From positions 1 to 63,175 of the forward strand of contig CAZGOY010000017.1 of assembly GCA_964527565.1 (NCBI GenBank): a DNA stretch of 63,175 nucleotides. The letters run 5' to 3'. The position numbers and the translations under genes were made by a program. A model generated the notes under the pieces. It saw nothing but the letters and a program-made list of their open reading frames with translations, did no database searches and was not told where the DNA came from. Positions 60,389 to 63,175 of this stretch are shown here, one piece after another (the stretch's first letter is position 1; each line of letters begins with the position of its first letter). Origin of the DNA: JAGXQV01 sp964527565. Its GTDB lineage: Bacteria > Pseudomonadota > Gammaproteobacteria > Burkholderiales > Sulfuricellaceae.

Positions 60389-62986
60389 ATGCAAGCCCAA
60401 TACACCCCGGCGGAAATCGAGCGCCAAGCCCAGGCGCACTGGGAAGAAACGCAGGCTTTTCGCGCCGTCGAGTCTTCCGGCAAGCCGAAATATTATTGCC
60501 TGTCGATGTTTCCCTATCCTTCCGGCAAGCTGCACATGGGGCACGTGCGCAACTACACCATCGGCGACGTGCTGTCGCGCTACCACCGTTTCCTCGGCTA
60601 CAACGTGATGCAGCCGATGGGCTGGGACGCCTTCGGCCTGCCGGCGGAAAACGCCGCCATCGCCAACGACGTGGCGCCGGCGGCGTGGACCTACGCCAAC
60701 ATCGACTATATGAAACAGCAGCTCCGCTCGCTGGGCCTGTCCGTCGACTGGAACCGCGAGCTGGCCACCTGCCGGCCGGACTATTACCGCTGGGAGCAAT
60801 GGTTGTTCACCCGGCTGTTCGAGAAGGGGCTGATTTACAAGAAACTCGCCACGGTGAACTGGGACCCGGTGGACAACACCGTGCTCGCTAACGAACAGGT
60901 GATCGACGGGCGCGGCTGGCGCTCCGGCGCGCTCGTGGAAAAGCGCGAGATTCCCATGTATTTCATGAAGATCACCGCCTACGCCGACGAACTCCTGAGC
61001 GAGCTTGACAACCTGCCGGGCTGGCCCGAGCAGGTGCGCACCATGCAGAAGAACTGGATCGGCAGGAGCACCGGCGTGCGCTTCGCCTTTCCCTACGAAC
61101 TGGAAGGCAAGGCGGAAAAGCTGTGGGTCTACACCACCCGCGCCGACACCATCATGGGCGTGACTTTCTGCGCGGTGGCCGCCGAGCACCCGCTGGCGGC
61201 CCACGCGGCCAGACGCAACCCGGCGCTCGCCGCCTTCATCGAGGAATGCAAGCACGGCGGCGTGGCCGAAGCCGACATCGCCACCCTGGAAAAAAAGGGT
61301 ATGCCCACCGACCTCAGCGTCACCCATCCGCTCACCGGCGAGCAAATCCCGGTGTGGGTGGGCAACTACGTGCTGATGGGCTACGGCGAGGGCGCCGTGA
61401 TGGCAGTGCCGGCGCACGACGAGCGCGATTTTGGTTTCGCGAAGAAATATGGTCTGCCGATCAAGCAGGTGATCCAGGTCGAAGGCGAAGCCTTTTCCAT
61501 GGACGGCTGGCAGGAATGGTACGGCGACAAGGAAAGAGGCGTGTGCGTTCATTCCGGCAAGTACGATGGCCTGAACCATGCCCAGGCGGTGGACGCCATC
61601 GCCGCCGACCTGAAAGCCAGGGAATTGGGCGACAAGCAGGTGCAATACCGCCTGCGCGACTGGGGCATCTCGCGCCAGCGCTACTGGGGCTGCCCGATTC
61701 CCATCATCCACTGCGCGAACTGCGGCGACGTGCCGGTGCCGGAAAAAGACCTGCCGGTGGTGCTGCCGGAGGACGTGAAAATCGACATCGGCTCGCCGAT
61801 CAAGAAGATGCCGGAGTTTTACCAGACCGCCTGCCCCCGATGCGGCGGCCCTGCGGAACGCGAAACCGACACCATGGATACCTTCGTCGAATCGTCCTGG
61901 TATTACGCGCGTTACACCGGGCCGGATAACGACCAGTCCATGCTGGATGCGCGCGCCAAATACTGGCTGCCGGTCGATCAGTATATCGGCGGCATCGAAC
62001 ATGCCATCCTGCATCTGCTCTACGCACGCTTTTTCCACAAACTGATGCGCGACGTCGGGCTGGTGGAATGCAACGAACCTTTTACCCGGCTGCTCACCCA
62101 GGGCATGGTGGTGGCGCCGACTTTCTACCGCGAAGCCGACGGCGGCAAGAAGCAGTTCGTCAACCCCGCCGATGTCGATCTCAGTCTCGACGAGCGCGGG
62201 CGTCCCACCGGTGCTCTGCTCAAGAGCGACGGCCAGCCGGTTACGATCGGCGGCACGGAAAAGATGTCCAAATCCAAGAACAACGGCGTTGATCCGCAGA
62301 TCCTCATCGACAGCTACGGCGCCGATACCGCGCGCCTGTTCATGATGTTCGCCGCGCCCCCGGACCAGCAACTGGAATGGTCGGACGCCGGGGTGGAAGG
62401 CGCGTTCCGCTTTTTGAAGCGCCTGTGGAAGGCGGTGCACGACCACGTCACGCAAGGCGTGGTGGCCGCTTATGCGGGCGGGGAATTGCCCGCCGGGCTG
62501 AAGGCCTTGCGCCGCCAGCTGCACGCCACCATCCAGAAGGTCAGCGACGACTACGGGCGCCGCCAGCAATTCAATACCGCCATCGCGGCGGTGATGGAGT
62601 TGATGAACGCCCTGTCCAAGGCCGACGGCAACGACGCCCAGACCCGCGCGGTGGTCCAGGAGGCGCTGGAAGCCGTCATCGTGCTGCTCGCCCCCATCGT
62701 GCCGCACGTCTGCCACGCCCTGTGGCAGGATATCCGCCCCGGCACCCAGTTGGATGCCATGCCCTGGCCGACGGTTGACTCCGAAGCACTGGTACAGGAC
62801 GAGATCGAACTGATGTTGCAGGTCAACGGCAAGCTGCGCGGCAGCATCACCGTCGCCCGCGACGCGGACAAGGACACGGTCGAGCAGTTGGCGCTGGCCA
62901 ACCAGAACGTGCAGAAATTTACCGATGGCAAGCCGGTAAAAAAAGTCGTGGTGGTGCCGGGAAGACTGGTCAATGTGGTGGTTTGA
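60389..62986 (+). CDS. leuS: Leucyl-tRNA synthetase
   Basis: 865 aa from the ATG at 60389; the protein then begins MQAQYTPAEIERQAQAHWEE as expected, and a 5' extension to 60338 is unlikely. The HIGH-type motif is PYPSGKLHMGHVRNY, the CP1 editing domain includes VYTTRADTIMGVTFCAVA, and the KMSKS loop is GTEKMSKSKNNG. The zinc-binding part has CANCGDVPVP and CPRCGGPAE. Full length. A TATAAT at 60347-60352 upstream lacks a good -35 partner. lptE, usually next to it, is elsewhere. Confidence 0.97.
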   Translation: MQAQYTPAEIERQAQAHWEETQAFRAVESSGKPKYYCLSMFPYPSGKLHMGHVRNYTIGDVLSRYHRFLGYNVMQPMGWDAFGLPAENAAIANDVAPAAWTYANIDYMKQQLRSLGLSVDWNRELATCRPDYYRWEQWLFTRLFEKGLIYKKLATVNWDPVDNTVLANEQVIDGRGWRSGALVEKREIPMYFMKITAYADELLSELDNLPGWPEQVRTMQKNWIGRSTGVRFAFPYELEGKAEKLWVYTTRADTIMGVTFCAVAAEHPLAAHAARRNPALAAFIEECKHGGVAEADIATLEKKGMPTDLSVTHPLTGEQIPVWVGNYVLMGYGEGAVMAVPAHDERDFGFAKKYGLPIKQVIQVEGEAFSMDGWQEWYGDKERGVCVHSGKYDGLNHAQAVDAIAADLKARELGDKQVQYRLRDWGISRQRYWGCPIPIIHCANCGDVPVPEKDLPVVLPEDVKIDIGSPIKKMPEFYQTACPRCGGPAERETDTMDTFVESSWYYARYTGPDNDQSMLDARAKYWLPVDQYIGGIEHAILHLLYARFFHKLMRDVGLVECNEPFTRLLTQGMVVAPTFYREADGGKKQFVNPADVDLSLDERGRPTGALLKSDGQPVTIGGTEKMSKSKNNGVDPQILIDSYGADTARLFMMFAAPPDQQLEWSDAGVEGAFRFLKRLWKAVHDHVTQGVVAAYAGGELPAGLKALRRQLHATIQKVSDDYGRRQQFNTAIAAVMELMNALSKADGNDAQTRAVVQEALEAVIVLLAPIVPHVCHALWQDIRPGTQLDAMPWPTVDSEALVQDEIELMLQVNGKLRGSITVARDADKDTVEQLALANQNVQKFTDGKPVKKVVVVPGRLVNVVV

Positions 62987-63151
62987 GATCCAGTCGACGT
63001 AGGTTTGTTAGGTACGAATGCTGTAGTACTTGACGCGCAACTTATCGCGGACTTGATGACAAAAAGCAAAAAGAGGACAGATTTATTTATCCCGCCCATC
63101 CCAACGAAATGCCCTATGACTTGGAATAATCGAAGAGTGGAGGCATGACCT
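62987..63151. other. Gap after leuS, probable flank of a REP-associated transposase
   Basis: 165 bp with no gene of its own. No terminator for leuS is obvious. An AGAGGACAGATTTATTT segment near 63073-63089 resembles sequences often seen just upstream of IS200-like REP-associated transposase genes, but I cannot test this. Confidence 0.35.
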
Positions 63152-63175
63152 ATGCCAAGAGTTGGGCGGGTGGTA
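63152..63175 (+). CDS. Start of a REP-associated tyrosine transposase (IS200-like), cut by the window end
   Basis: Only the first eight codons are visible: MPRVGRVV, preceded by GGAG about 12 bases upstream. REP-associated (Y1_Tnp) transposases of proteobacteria commonly begin MPR-x-R-V/I-V followed by IPGLPHHVTQRG. The identification rests on this short match and on the flanking sequence and is tentative. Confidence 0.4.

Noticed and set aside
60374..62716. Long - strand open frame of 780 codons opposite leuS
   Set aside because: Fully antisense to leuS, with His/Val/Gly-rich composition typical of shadow translation and no family match.

Overview
The window reads as chromosome of a betaproteobacterium, probably a chemolithoautotroph of the Nitrosomonadales type (Gallionellaceae/Sulfuricellaceae/Thiobacillus relatives). 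The reasons are the high-GC coding style, housekeeping blocks in betaproteobacterial order (rplU-rpmA-obg-proB; lptE-holA-proA-nadD-rsfS-rlmH-maf; thrH beside a DUF2782 protein and polA) and a phosphoribulokinase gene, which marks the Calvin-Benson cycle. No taxonomic search was possible.

Region 1 (1-6.6 kb) is a complete type II-C CRISPR-Cas locus. It has 27 identical 37-bp repeats with 26 spacers of 30 bp, transcribed on the + strand into a strong terminator, facing a cas9-cas1-cas2 operon on the - strand. A tracrRNA gene with a good sigma70 promoter runs divergently from cas9 and overlaps its 5' end. The last fifth of cas9 (WED/PAM-interacting domains) is clearly AT-richer than the rest.

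Region 2 (6.7-35 kb) is mostly housekeeping: an ABC exporter, periplasmic cyclophilin, thrH, LOG protein, polA, a NIT-domain chemoreceptor, a sigma54-type regulator with an altered GAFTGA loop, rplU-rpmA-obg-proB, methionine gamma-lyase, maf-rlmH-rsfS-nadD, a YefM/YoeB module wedged between nadD and proA, holA, lptE, moeB, ctpA, envC and gpmI. Region 3 (35.4-39 kb) has an ArsR regulator with the dithiol spacing of persulfide sensors, a MoxR ATPase plus DUF2201/VWA pair, and a HicAB toxin-antitoxin module.

Region 4 (38.98-48.3 kb) is the most interesting metabolic block: a compact operon of six Hyf/complex I-like subunits (HyfB, C, E, F, G, I types) headed by a SulP anion transporter. The large subunit has lost all four [NiFe] cysteine ligands, while the small subunit keeps its four Fe-S cysteines. 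This makes it an energy-converting-hydrogenase-related (Ehr) complex, here tied to an anion permease and preceded by two TTGCA-N3-TGCAA palindromes. Region 5 (48.3-59.1 kb) is a signalling cassette: an orphan urea/amide-type periplasmic binding protein, two large hybrid histidine kinases overlapping by 4 bp, a PIN toxin-antitoxin pair and a REC-PAS-GGDEF-EAL protein. Region 6 (59.2-63.2 kb) has phosphoribulokinase, leuS and, at the edge, what looks like the start of a REP-associated (IS200-like) transposase gene.

No tRNA or rRNA gene was recognised. Four two-gene toxin-antitoxin modules and one orphan antitoxin-like gene lie in the window, three of them inside or at the end of otherwise conserved operons.
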